The notes beneath the pieces are model-generated. The model had not been told where the DNA came from. It made no database searches and worked only from the letters and a program-made list of their open reading frames with translations. From positions 2,790,001 through 2,854,000 of the forward strand of contig OZ241323.1 in NCBI GenBank assembly GCA_965199685.1: a DNA stretch of 64,000 bases, read 5' to 3'. This document shows positions 24,097 through 33,157 of this stretch, one piece after another. The stretch is from SP5GCR1 sp965199685 (GTDB lineage Bacteria > Pseudomonadota > Gammaproteobacteria > Poriferisulfidales > Oxydemutatoraceae). The position numbers and the translations under genes are program-made. How positions within the stretch are numbered: position 1 is the stretch's first letter; each line of letters begins with the position of its first letter.

Positions 24097-26241
24097 ATGC
24101 CGGTTGATATTAGCCAATACAGAAGGCTTGCAGATCAAAGTGGTCGTATAAAAACTGCTGGGAACACCGTACATTTATCTAAAACAGGAGACCTAGTATT
24201 AGGCGGTAATAAATTTTTCAGCAGGGTGGTCTCTTGGTTCAAGGGTTTTAGAACACGGCAACATATCGCAACCCGAAATCATTTCATAGAGGCACTGAAC
24301 GATCATTACGGTCAGTTTATAACATCTCAAGCAACCCAAGGCTGGGTGCGTCAAAACTCAAAAAAACCCATGACTACGCGAGAGGTTTTCATCGCATTTC
24401 AGATGGTTGATAATCTGAAATCGGAGAACAAGAGAAACAATGAAGAACTTGCCTCCCGTTACGATGTTGTGGCAGCGGAGGGTCATCACACTGAACCGCA
24501 ACCTACGAGTCGCTTAAAATCTGCATTATCCGATACCGTGACGGGAATGTTTGCGGATTCTCAATCAACAGATGCCCAACAGCTACAAGAGCGTATGGAC
24601 ATTGCCAATGTAGGAGAGAAAATAAAAACTAAAATACTGGAAAAAGGCGATAACGGTAAACTGAGTGTTAGCAAAAAGGAGGCAGACAATATTGCCAAGC
24701 AAGTTATTCAAGATGAAGCTGCAAAGGTTTATAAGCAGAGCCTTGCCAATGAGCATTTTATTTTCAATAATAGTTCTTTGTCTCTGAGTCAAAGAACCGT
24801 TGACCATCTAAACGGCACGATAGAAGGCGATATTATGGCAGAAATATATAAAGCAGGTGCCGAAAATCCTAAATTCCCAAGCCGAGCGCGGGTTGCCGAA
24901 ATAGCTCAGAATACTTGGGGTGAATTGCCGAAATTCGTCGATGCCGAAAGACTGGTTCAATCTCTGAATATCTCTGATGAAGAATTAAGAACCGAAGTTA
25001 TAGCTTTGGTGGCAAAAAGTGAACTATCTGAATCTCAAATGAAGACGGCGTGGGAGGCAGGGTTGCAGATGCGACCACACCTGAAAATAATCGCCGATGC
25101 GAGTTCAACCGAAAAACAATTAGAAAAAGCAATCAACGAATGTACTAATGCGGTTACCGAGTTAGAGACAGGAGAGTCTATTCAAGATATTAAAGACCGG
25201 GGTGTGCAATTTCACGAACAGCGTAGCACGCTGATGATGATGGCACAGGGTGGAGATTGGCGTGCAACAATGGAAAATATGCACCAACGAATCACCACAC
25301 CAGGTGCTTTGAACTCGTATGTGAGAGCGACGAACCATTACCGGCTGTCTTTCCCTGAAAGCGATGCCTATAAGAGTCAGGAAGCAAAGCAGCCCGATTT
25401 TTATAGACCGAGTCTGAGAAGAGCCGACACATTCTCTATATGGATGGAGTCGTTGGGTTTTGCATCGGCGAAGATGCTGGATAAGCCGGGTGGAGAAGCG
25501 GAAGTCGTCTCTCAAAGCGCACCGTTGGAGTCATCGTCTGAGATAGGAGATAGAACGCTTAATTTGATGCGAAACACCGGTATTAAGATGCCGACCCCGG
25601 ATCGGGTTGAAAAGAGTGGGGAAGGGGCTTTTAGCAACGCAGCAGTTAAATATGTAGAAGAGCAAATGGCTGATGGCAAACCAGGTCCCTTGAACGAAGA
25701 TGATATTGCCAAGCAATATTTAATAGATATAGGTGTTCGTTCAACCGCTTATTTTAACGGCATGCCAGCCTCAAAGGATGAAGCAAAAGTGATAGCACAA
25801 CTTAAAGAATTTTGCACTACCAACGGAGAGCTAAATAAGGATATGATGTTTGCTGTCTCGCAGTTTCATCAAGGTGCTTTAGGGGCTGTGTTTCAGGTTT
25901 TCAAGAGGGAACAAATAGCACCGGTACATGGTCTTTTTGCAAGTGAAGGTAGTGATAAAAATATACAAGAATATCATTTTAATAAAAACAATGACGGTTC
26001 CGTTTCTGCAAAAATAATATATGAGAATAGTGAACCTAAAATATTCACGCCGATTTATGTTGATACTTCGGTTGCCAATCCACGTTATCAAGTCATGTTG
26101 GATAGCGATGCGAGTGGATTAAGATTAGATACGGAATTCCTATTAACACCAGATCAATTTAGTGCCGCTAGGGATAAATTCCCTCCACCCAAGGTCACAA
26201 ATCTAAGTTACCGTTATGGCTTGTATGAGGATGAAGAGTGA
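24097..26241 (+). CDS. large uncharacterised protein of the type III operon, candidate secreted effector
   Basis: I do not recognise a family for this 714-residue, mostly helical, soluble-looking protein. The N-terminal 150 residues include a basic aromatic patch (NKFFSRVVSWFKGFRTRQHI) and could form a secretion and chaperone-binding region. There is no signal peptide and no membrane segment. The end is acidic (YRYGLYEDEE). It sits between the chaperone genes and the secretin with a strong ribosome-binding site, and is too long to be the gatekeeper SctW. An effector or a tip/translocator partner is the most reasonable guess. No catalytic motif was spotted. Confidence 0.6.
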   Translation: MPVDISQYRRLADQSGRIKTAGNTVHLSKTGDLVLGGNKFFSRVVSWFKGFRTRQHIATRNHFIEALNDHYGQFITSQATQGWVRQNSKKPMTTREVFIAFQMVDNLKSENKRNNEELASRYDVVAAEGHHTEPQPTSRLKSALSDTVTGMFADSQSTDAQQLQERMDIANVGEKIKTKILEKGDNGKLSVSKKEADNIAKQVIQDEAAKVYKQSLANEHFIFNNSSLSLSQRTVDHLNGTIEGDIMAEIYKAGAENPKFPSRARVAEIAQNTWGELPKFVDAERLVQSLNISDEELRTEVIALVAKSELSESQMKTAWEAGLQMRPHLKIIADASSTEKQLEKAINECTNAVTELETGESIQDIKDRGVQFHEQRSTLMMMAQGGDWRATMENMHQRITTPGALNSYVRATNHYRLSFPESDAYKSQEAKQPDFYRPSLRRADTFSIWMESLGFASAKMLDKPGGEAEVVSQSAPLESSSEIGDRTLNLMRNTGIKMPTPDRVEKSGEGAFSNAAVKYVEEQMADGKPGPLNEDDIAKQYLIDIGVRSTAYFNGMPASKDEAKVIAQLKEFCTTNGELNKDMMFAVSQFHQGALGAVFQVFKREQIAPVHGLFASEGSDKNIQEYHFNKNNDGSVSAKIIYENSEPKIFTPIYVDTSVANPRYQVMLDSDASGLRLDTEFLLTPDQFSAARDKFPPPKVTNLSYRYGLYEDEE

Positions 26242-26261
26242 GGGAAGGAAATTGATATGCC

Positions 26262-28013
26262 ATGAGAATATTGATATTTGCGCTTTTGCTCCTCGCCATG
26301 AGCTTGGCACATTCACAATCCTCACAGCCTGATTGGGTTGATTCTCGCTACGGATATTTTGCCCAAGACAAAGCACTGCAAGAAGTTATTTCCGATTTTG
26401 CTGCGGAATTGAAATTGCCGGTGATGATTAGCCCTGCTGTTGCAGGTGTGGTCAACGGTGATTTTCCAGATATGAAGGCGATAGACTTTTTGTCCACGCT
26501 CGCCCGCGTCTACCGCTTGATGTGGTTTTACGATGGTAGCGTCCTGCATATCTACAGCACCAGAGAGGTTAGAGAAGAGATTATCCCGTTGGCTGCCGAT
26601 CGGATGACCGATATTGAAGCTACATTTAAGGAACTCAATGTGATAGGAACGCACTATCACTGGAAGACCATTCCCAACCGCAATCGCATGGAACTCTCCG
26701 GACCGCCTAGATTTATAGAACTCATGGAATCGGTGATAGGTTCTGTTGAGGAGAAGCCATCGGAAATCATTAGCACGCTGCCGCCGTTGGACGATCATGT
26801 GGTCAAGATATTCAAACTTAAATACATTTATGCATCAGGTGACAGCCAACGTAAGACGCTTGATGTCGCACAACTGCTTGGCCGTATTATGAATGTGGGC
26901 TATTACGTAACCGAAGGCGGCGGTGATGCGGTAAAAAAACCACACGATGTTCAGAAACTGTTGGGCAGTGGTCTGTCTCCCAGCTACGGAGCAAAGGCTA
27001 ATGATGATAAAGAACAGCCTGCGTCTGAACCTGAAAGTTCAGCCGCACAACCCCCAAAGTCTGATGATGCATACATCATTGTGGATACCAGATTGAACAT
27101 GGTCATCGTACGAGACCAAGCCAAACGTATACCCTTATACGAAGCGTTGATAAATCAACTAGATAAACCGCTCGATCAAATAGAAATAGAAGTTCTCATT
27201 CTGGACATCAACGACGATGCGACGAACACCTTAGGCATAGAATGGAATTATGAATCCGGAGATTTTGCTTATTCTCAAGGTGGCATTTCAATCACTGAGA
27301 TGAGTGCTGCGCAAAGCCGTCAGTTCAGGATTGAGTTGGAAGCTCTAGAGACTCAAGGGAAAGCGAATATATCTGCCCGTCCCTCAGTGTTGACTTTGGA
27401 TAACCACGAAGCCGAGTTTTCTAATCAGCAAACTTTTTATGTCAAGTTAGGCGCACAAAGTGCCGAAAGTCAAGCGGTGGATTTAGTGCCTATTACTTAC
27501 GGGGCTACGCTCAAAGTCAAACCCCATGTCATCTATCGCGATAAAGAAGCGCATCAGATACTTTTAACTCTGGATATACAAGACGGCAGACAAGCCTCCG
27601 ACGATCAAAGGGTTGATGGTGTGCCGGCGATTACCAACAGCACCATTAAAACCCAAGCGATGGTCAGCAACGGTAAAAGCCTGCTTATCGGAGGTTATAA
27701 GGTTAATCACGAATCGGCAGGCTATAGGGGTGTGCCGGTCTTGGGTTTTTTACCGGTTGTCGGATTATTATTTAGAGTTCAGAACAAGGTGAGTCTGGAT
27801 ACCCGTCGCTACTTTTTAATCAGCCCTAGGCTGGTTGACTCGGAAGTAGTCTTTAAGTCCGATGTAGACGCAGCGGAGATATTAAAACGCGACGATAAAA
27901 GTTATCAAGATAGATATCAACAGCAGCCGAAACAGCAACAAACACCCCGCCCGAATAATCAACCGCCACAAAACTCAAATAGATACGAGCGCACCCATTC
28001 AGGACCGCCTTGA
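26262..28013 (+). CDS. sctC: type III secretion outer-membrane secretin SctC
   Basis: The 583-residue protein has a signal peptide ending near AHSQS. N-terminal N0/N1 domains follow, including GYFAQDKALQEVISDFAAEL and FPDMKAIDFLSTLARVYRLM, the usual start of SctC secretins. The C-terminal secretin domain ends with GYRGVPVLGFLPVVGLLF and RRYFLISPRLV. A polar insert occurs about residues 245-265. SctC forms the outer-membrane ring of the needle complex. The C-terminal 50 residues are Gln/Pro/Asn-rich. It is followed after 12 bp by sctD, as ssaC is by ssaD in SPI-2. Confidence 0.93.
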   Translation: MRILIFALLLLAMSLAHSQSSQPDWVDSRYGYFAQDKALQEVISDFAAELKLPVMISPAVAGVVNGDFPDMKAIDFLSTLARVYRLMWFYDGSVLHIYSTREVREEIIPLAADRMTDIEATFKELNVIGTHYHWKTIPNRNRMELSGPPRFIELMESVIGSVEEKPSEIISTLPPLDDHVVKIFKLKYIYASGDSQRKTLDVAQLLGRIMNVGYYVTEGGGDAVKKPHDVQKLLGSGLSPSYGAKANDDKEQPASEPESSAAQPPKSDDAYIIVDTRLNMVIVRDQAKRIPLYEALINQLDKPLDQIEIEVLILDINDDATNTLGIEWNYESGDFAYSQGGISITEMSAAQSRQFRIELEALETQGKANISARPSVLTLDNHEAEFSNQQTFYVKLGAQSAESQAVDLVPITYGATLKVKPHVIYRDKEAHQILLTLDIQDGRQASDDQRVDGVPAITNSTIKTQAMVSNGKSLLIGGYKVNHESAGYRGVPVLGFLPVVGLLFRVQNKVSLDTRRYFLISPRLVDSEVVFKSDVDAAEILKRDDKSYQDRYQQQPKQQQTPRPNNQPPQNSNRYERTHSGPP

Positions 28014-28025
28014 TAGCCCTTTTTG

Positions 28026-29411
28026 ATGACGGATAGCGTAGCGATGGATGGAGACAAAGGTTGGGTTCTGAAGATTTTAACCGGACCGCATGTGGGTTCT
28101 GAGGCGGCATTATCATCCGGCGTTTATCTATTGGGTAGTGGTGAGGATTGCGATATTATTTTGCACGATACCAGCTTGGCAGAGCAACATTTTCAACTAA
28201 AGTTGGATACTGACTCAATTGGTTTAAGTATTCTTGCCGAAGATCATCCGTGTTATGTTGATGGCAAGGAAATAGACTCCAATGCGGTTGACATCAAGCC
28301 CTATCAAGTTATTTCTACAGGCACTTTTTTCTTTACTCTAGGTTCGGTACAAGAAGCGTGGCCACCTATAGAATTGTTGGGTGTAGGGCGAAACTTTAAG
28401 CAAGCCGAAGATAAAGCAAGCGAAGAGATACCGAAAGACGACAACCCACAGCCATCGTCGATTTCGGTTGCCTGGCAACGGCTGTGGGGTGGCGACCGTC
28501 CGGCAAATCGCATTTATTTATCGGTGGGCATCGCGTTGGTCGGCATAGGGTTGAGTTTGCTATTCATCGTATTAACAACGGCAGATATCCCTAGGGAAAA
28601 TTTAGAAACTCGTAGCGTAGAAATCAATCGGATCATAGAAGACTATGTTGTTGATGCAACGGTGCGTAGTATCTCTCATGACGGTGAAAAAATGCTACAT
28701 ATACAAGGCTATACCGATACCGATGCACGACGCGAGGCTTTTATGGAAGCATTGGGTAAGGCTAAAATTACCGCGCAAACACAAATATATTCTTCCGAGA
28801 GATTGAAACTTGCGGTATCGGTTATATTAGGTCAATTCCTGAATCCTCAAACTGACAAGGTTGAAGTGAACGGTGTGCCGGGTTTTCCGGGCAAAGTTGT
28901 GTTGTCGGGTTATGTTGAACAAAGTGAAGTATTGGAACGCGCATTGGATGTGATAAAGCAAGATGTTCAGGGTTTGCAAAACTACGACAACCAAGTGCGC
29001 ACTATGGACGCTGCCGTGCATGAACTAAACCAAATGTTGGCAGCTCAAGGACTCTCGGACAAAGTAGAAGTTAATATAAATGACCATACAATTTATTTAA
29101 TCTGGCAAACATTAAGCGACGACGAACAGAAACGATTGGCGACACTATCACAAGAGTTCAGAGAAAAATTTAATAATCAACCGCCATTGGCGGATGCAAA
29201 ACAGGTAAAACCTGAAATGAATAAATTTGAACTTGATGTAAAAATACAGTCTGTCAGTTTTGGTCAATCACCCTATATAGAGACGCACGACAACAAACGC
29301 TACATAATCGGAGCTACCTTAGGCGAATATACCATCAAAGAAATCACCCGAGAGTTTATCCTGTTATCAAAAGACGGCGAGTTGGGACGCTACTACTTCA
29401 ACAAGGAATGA
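28026..29411 (+). CDS. sctD: type III secretion inner-membrane ring protein SctD
   Basis: The ATG at 28026 gives 461 residues; GCGATGG at 28044 is an alternative start. An N-terminal FHA-like cytoplasmic domain (VLKILTGPHVGSEAALSSGV to about residue 110) is followed by a single membrane helix (YLSVGIALVGIGLSLLFIVL, about 170-190). A periplasmic region with BON-like ring-building repeats completes it. This is the SctD/YscD/SsaD architecture. It is the last gene of the locus and repeat DNA starts one base after its stop codon. No export-apparatus gene follows. Confidence 0.9.
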   Translation: MTDSVAMDGDKGWVLKILTGPHVGSEAALSSGVYLLGSGEDCDIILHDTSLAEQHFQLKLDTDSIGLSILAEDHPCYVDGKEIDSNAVDIKPYQVISTGTFFFTLGSVQEAWPPIELLGVGRNFKQAEDKASEEIPKDDNPQPSSISVAWQRLWGGDRPANRIYLSVGIALVGIGLSLLFIVLTTADIPRENLETRSVEINRIIEDYVVDATVRSISHDGEKMLHIQGYTDTDARREAFMEALGKAKITAQTQIYSSERLKLAVSVILGQFLNPQTDKVEVNGVPGFPGKVVLSGYVEQSEVLERALDVIKQDVQGLQNYDNQVRTMDAAVHELNQMLAAQGLSDKVEVNINDHTIYLIWQTLSDDEQKRLATLSQEFREKFNNQPPLADAKQVKPEMNKFELDVKIQSVSFGQSPYIETHDNKRYIIGATLGEYTIKEITREFILLSKDGELGRYYFNKE

Positions 29412-29612
29412 ACCACCACTTGTTGCAGTAGCACAAGTGGTGTTACGTTGTGCAGAACTTTAGAATGGGTATGTAGGTCGGACAAGCTAAGGCTTGTCCT
29501 AAATGGTGGTTGTGGTGGTTCTGCACCAGTCAATTCCCCTCCTCTGGAGGGGTGGCAGGCGTAGCCTGTCGGGGTGGTTGCATCGTATCTGCAGAGAGTT
29601 ACGTCGCTGCAC
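29412..29612. repeat. repeat spacer between sctD and ggt with variant hairpin
   Basis: Right after sctD lies a hairpin CCACTTG-TTGCAGTAGCA-CAAGTGG (about 29416-29440). It is the same module as GCCGTTTG-TTGCAGTAGCA-CAAACGGC elsewhere but with both arms changed together. A CCCCTCC/GGAGGGG hairpin at about 29537-29553 and part of the GGACAAGCTAAGGCTTGTCC palindrome follow. Convergent transcription meets here. Confidence 0.75.
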
Positions 29613-31283
29613 CTACTGCCCGCCAATCCATACTGTGCCGATTCCTCTAGGATCGGAAGCCGCATCCAATTTATTTTGCCGGTAATCCCAAATTACAACC
29701 TGCATATTGCCGTAGGTTCCGTCATAGGGTTTCAGATGATGGCCCAAAGAGGTCAAGGTGCGTTGCGTATCTAAGGAGAATGCACCGTCCTCAAAGCTCA
29801 CCACATCTGGTAAATACTGATGATGGTAACGGGCAGCCGATACGATTTCCGAAGCACTATCGTTTTCTAAAAAATTCATAATTGCCGACATCACCATCGT
29901 GATAATACGGCTACCGCCGGGTGTGCCTAAAACTGCAAGCCTTTTGCCGTCGTCTACGAAGGTCGGCGACATACTCGACAGCATACGTTTGCCGGGGGCT
30001 ATTTTGTTCGCCTCAGAACCCACCAAGCCGTATAGGTTGGGCACCCCTGGTTTTGCAACAAAATCATCCATTTCGTCATTCAATAAGATACCCGTATTCG
30101 GCACTACAAATCCTGAACCGAAGGCGTAGTTGATGGAGAGTGTTGCAGCAACGCGATTACCGTCGGCATCTATGATTGAATAGTGCGTTGTGTTATCGGA
30201 CTCTAAAACACTCTGACCAGTATCTGATAACTCCGCACTAGGCGTTGCTTTTGACGCTGAAATAGTTTGGGCAAGTTCGCTCGCATAAGAGGTACTTAAC
30301 AGGCGGTCAACCGGCACATCAACAAAGTCGGTATCACCCAAATAAAGGGCGCGGTCGTGGTAAGCACGCCGCATTGCTTCTATGGTGTAGTGGATCTTTG
30401 TTTCGGGATTGGCTTCTTGGTTATCCAACTGGGTTAGCGTGTTGAAAATGATGCCCAGCACGATGCCTCCCGAAGAGGGCGGTGCCGCACTGAGGACGCT
30501 CGCGTCACGGTAGTTGAATCGTATAGGTTCTCTCTCTACGATTTGATATTGTGCGAGGTCTGCCTTGCTCCATATCCCGCCGCTGTCGCGCACGCCTTTG
30601 ACCAATTTGTCTGCCATCGTTCCTTCGTAGAAACCGGCAGCACCTTTTTGTGCCAAAAGTTCCAAAGTTTCTGCGAGATCGTTCTGTATAATTCGCTGTC
30701 CTAAATCAGGCACTTGATTATCTTTCAAGAAAATGGCTGTAGCAGCTTCCGATGCCTGCAAGGCATCCAGCCGTAGCTTTGTCATTCTCTGATATATTTT
30801 GTCGACCGTAAATCCGTCTCGTGCCACTTTAATCGCTGGCATCAATGACTGTGAAAGTTTAAGGCGACCATAATTTTCAGAGATATAGGCGAGTCCCGCC
30901 GGTTCTCCTGGGATGCCTGCTGCCAAAGGTCCGTCTACAGATGCGTTTTCAATTAATTGTCCCTGCTCGTCTAGGTAAAGTTCTGCGTGTGCTGCCAGCG
31001 GTGCTTTTTCTCGGGCATCTATCATCAGTGCTTTGCCGTCGCTTTGTTGTAGTAGCCAAAAGCCGCCGCCACCCAAGCCCGAAGAATAAGGTTCTACGAC
31101 CGCCAGCATGGCGGCAGCTGCCACTGCAGCATCGTAAGCATTACCGCCTTGTTCTAGTATTTGTTGTGCTGCTTCGGTAGCCAACGGATGGGCAGTCGCA
31201 ACCGCAGCGGCACCCGGGCGTGCATCCGCCGCTGCCGTTGCTGACACGGCACAAATAATAACTAAAGCAATGGCTCTAAACAT
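29613..31283 (-). CDS. ggt: gamma-glutamyltranspeptidase
   Basis: The 556-residue protein has a signal peptide (to about residue 21) and the full Ntn-hydrolase sequence. GLGGGGFWLL and DAREKAPLAA lie in the large subunit. The autocleavage and nucleophile site is DNTTHYSIID (Thr365), and PGKRMLSSMSPTFV with LGTPGGSRI lies in the small subunit. It acts in the periplasm, removing gamma-glutamyl groups from glutathione. Length and key residues are intact. The C-terminus is standard. It faces the type III operon across repeats. Confidence 0.95.
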   Translation of the reverse strand: MFRAIALVIICAVSATAAADARPGAAAVATAHPLATEAAQQILEQGGNAYDAAVAAAAMLAVVEPYSSGLGGGGFWLLQQSDGKALMIDAREKAPLAAHAELYLDEQGQLIENASVDGPLAAGIPGEPAGLAYISENYGRLKLSQSLMPAIKVARDGFTVDKIYQRMTKLRLDALQASEAATAIFLKDNQVPDLGQRIIQNDLAETLELLAQKGAAGFYEGTMADKLVKGVRDSGGIWSKADLAQYQIVEREPIRFNYRDASVLSAAPPSSGGIVLGIIFNTLTQLDNQEANPETKIHYTIEAMRRAYHDRALYLGDTDFVDVPVDRLLSTSYASELAQTISASKATPSAELSDTGQSVLESDNTTHYSIIDADGNRVAATLSINYAFGSGFVVPNTGILLNDEMDDFVAKPGVPNLYGLVGSEANKIAPGKRMLSSMSPTFVDDGKRLAVLGTPGGSRIITMVMSAIMNFLENDSASEIVSAARYHHQYLPDVVSFEDGAFSLDTQRTLTSLGHHLKPYDGTYGNMQVVIWDYRQNKLDAASDPRGIGTVWIGGQ

Positions 31284-32050
31284 ACTTATAAGGTTGTCGA
31301 AGATGTATCATCATTGCACAAATTGAACCGCCATGCGCCATTAAACTTATGATAACCACCTGTAGGGGCAGACTCATATGTCTGCCCTACGGTACCGTCC
31401 TGCACAAACCTAGCCGCTACGCGCCACCGAATTATGGTTTGCATAAATTTGATGGATGAATGTATAAATCGTGCAGATGCAACGCGTTTAGGAGGGCATG
31501 TAGGGCTGTTGAAAAAGTATCTGCATTGGTACATTCCCCTCCTGTGGAGGGGTGGCAGGCGAAGCCTGACGGGGTGGTTGTGGTGGTTCTGCACTAGACA
31601 ATTACCCCCTACGGGTGCATGACAGTACTTTTTCAACAGCCCCACATATCCTCCCGAAATGCGGCGCGCTTGCACAAGTAGAACCGCCGATTGAGCCAGT
31701 AGGTCAATCGGCGTGACATTGTGCAGAACTTTAACTTGATTGCTAAATTCGCACATTATACTTCGTACACCATCCAATTTATGGGAACCAAAACCAGGTG
31801 GCGCAAGCGGTTGCAGTTGTGCAGAACGGTACTTTAGGGAGGGCATGTTAGCCCTCCCCTACGGAGGTTTCCATAAACGAGATGGATGAATGGATTAATT
31901 GTGCAAACGCAACGCGTTTGGGAGGGCATATTGAACCGCCGATTGAACCAGTAGGTCAATCGGCGTGACCTTGTGCAAAACTCTAAGATGGTGAGCAGCG
32001 TATTCATCGCAAAATGCAGTATCCTCCCCTACGGTGCATGAGATACTTAT
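31284..32050. repeat. intergenic repeat mosaic
   Basis: This 767-bp gap includes a variant hairpin GGGGCAGAC-TCATAT-GTCTGCCC (about 31365-31387) and a MITE-like element at 31502-31643. It also has GCCGATTGA/TCAATCGGC at about 31684-31711, a GGGAGGGC hairpin at about 31837-31858 and another GCCGATTGA hairpin near 31937-31963. No gene is supported. A 186-codon minus-strand frame here is repeat translation. Confidence 0.85.
31502..31643. mobile_element. MITE-like element, about 142 bp
   Basis: Ends AGGGCTGTTGAAAAAG and CTTTTTCAACAGCCCC enclose the CCCCTCCTGTGGAGGGG hairpin and the GGCAGGCGAAGCCTGACGG segment. It lies between GGAGGGCATGT and ACATATCCTCCC arms of the hairpin repeat. The interior right half differs from the 150-bp copies. 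Confidence 0.65.
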
Positions 32051-32296
32051 TCAACATATAAGAATACGGTATTTAGCTTGCAAATCCTCATTGCTTTCTA
32101 TATGTTCTGGATCCTGAATGATGCAATCAACCGGACAGACTGCAACACACTGCGGTTTGTTGTGATAACCCACACATTCGGTACAACGAGACGGTGCGAT
32201 AATGTAAATTTCTTCACCTTCTGATATTGCAGTGGTAGGACAAACTGGTGCGCATAAATCACAATTGATACATTCGTCGGTAATCACCAAAGCCAT
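32051..32296 (-). CDS. yfhL: YfhL-type 2[4Fe-4S] ferredoxin
   Basis: Starting at the ATG at 32296, the 81-residue protein has two cluster-binding sets: CINCDLCAPVCPTTAI and CTECVGYHNKPQCVAVCPVDCI. The seven- to eight-residue insertion between cysteines of the second set identifies the YfhL/Alvin-type ferredoxins. The start lies just inside the end of coaD, so the two are translationally coupled; coaD-yfhL adjacency is common in Gammaproteobacteria. It is a small low-potential electron carrier whose partner is not shown here. Confidence 0.92.
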   Translation of the reverse strand: MALVITDECINCDLCAPVCPTTAISEGEEIYIIAPSRCTECVGYHNKPQCVAVCPVDCIIQDPEHIESNEDLQAKYRILIC

Positions 32297-32298
32297 AA

Positions 32299-32775
32299 TC
32301 AAGTTTCGGTTCTTGCCAGCATCGCCCGTGCAACTTGTGGTGCAACGAAAGCAGAAATATCGCCCCCTAGCGAGGCGACTTGACGCACTAGGCTTGAAGA
32401 TAAGAAGGCATATTTTTCTGAAGGTGTCATGAACACCGACTCTAGTTCCGGGGCAAGGGTGCGGTTCATTCCTGCTAATTGAAACTCGTATTCAAAATCC
32501 GACATTGCACGCAAGCCGCGTAAAATCACTTTGGCATCGCACTCCCGAGCGAAGTTCACCAACAAACCGTCAAAAGCCAAAACTTGCACGCGACCGTGAT
32601 CGGCCAGTACTTCTTTAGCGAGATTAACTCGCTCTTCTACGGAGAAAAAGGCTTCTTTGCCCGATACCACCGCTATGCCGACGATGATTTTTTCAAACAA
32701 CTGTTCGGCGCGCCGAATCAGGTCGGTGTGTCCGTTTGTTAAAGGGTCAAAAGTACCCGGATATACGGCAATCAA
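32299..32775 (-). CDS. coaD: phosphopantetheine adenylyltransferase
   Basis: The 158-residue protein has the nucleotidyltransferase motif YPGTFDPLTNGH at residues 5-16, VILRGLRAMSDFEYE and EKYAFLSSSLVRQVASLGGD, all diagnostic of CoaD. It carries out the fourth step of coenzyme A synthesis. The only reasonable start in frame is TTG at 32775, because a stop codon lies just upstream. The ferredoxin gene overlaps its end. A membrane protein gene lies 16 bp upstream on the same strand. Confidence 0.95.
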   Translation of the reverse strand: MIAVYPGTFDPLTNGHTDLIRRAEQLFEKIIVGIAVVSGKEAFFSVEERVNLAKEVLADHGRVQVLAFDGLLVNFARECDAKVILRGLRAMSDFEYEFQLAGMNRTLAPELESVFMTPSEKYAFLSSSLVRQVASLGGDISAFVAPQVARAMLARTET

Positions 32776-32791
32776 AATTTATCCACACTGG

Positions 32792-33070
32792 TTAGGCAAA
32801 AGTACCGATTCCCATCGTAGTCAAATACATCAGAAGCAATACTGACAACGCAATGTTGGAAAACATAACCGAACTGGGTTTGGGCTTTCTAACAAAACCC
32901 AAACCGACTATCAAGCCAAGCACACACAAACTGAAGGATACCCAATAGATGTTCTGCACGCAATCCGTTTGGCAAGTGCGCGTCTCAAAATTGCCAGACA
33001 GCAACTGCATGACCAATACGACGGCAAGCGACCAGGCGGCAACCGCAGATAACAAAGATAGTATTTTCAT
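32792..33070 (-). CDS. small three-helix membrane protein
   Basis: The 92-residue product has three hydrophobic segments: residues 7-24 (SAVAAWSLAVVLVMQLL), 42-60 (IYWVSFSLCVLGLIVGLGF) and 68-90. A short loop between the first two contains two cysteines (TCQTDC) that could form a disulphide on the outer face. No family was recognised. It lies just upstream of coaD on the same strand and may be cotranscribed. Function is unknown. Confidence 0.65.
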   Translation of the reverse strand: MKILSLLSAVAAWSLAVVLVMQLLSGNFETRTCQTDCVQNIYWVSFSLCVLGLIVGLGFVRKPKPSSVMFSNIALSVLLLMYLTTMGIGTFA

Positions 33071-33157
33071 CTTGATAGACTCCTTTTGAGAATTGTATGC
33101 TTAATTTATCAGTGCATATGTTAGCATTGTTTCGCCATACTATCCCCACATCTTCGG

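Noticed and set aside
19458..29411. flagellar or type II origin for the secretin and ring genes
   Set aside because: The neighbouring SycD-, CesT-, SsaE- and EspA-like genes and the FHA-type SctD identify a virulence-type type III system.
31286..31846. 186-codon minus-strand frame
   Set aside because: It translates only repeat modules found in many other intergenic gaps, in different frames each time.
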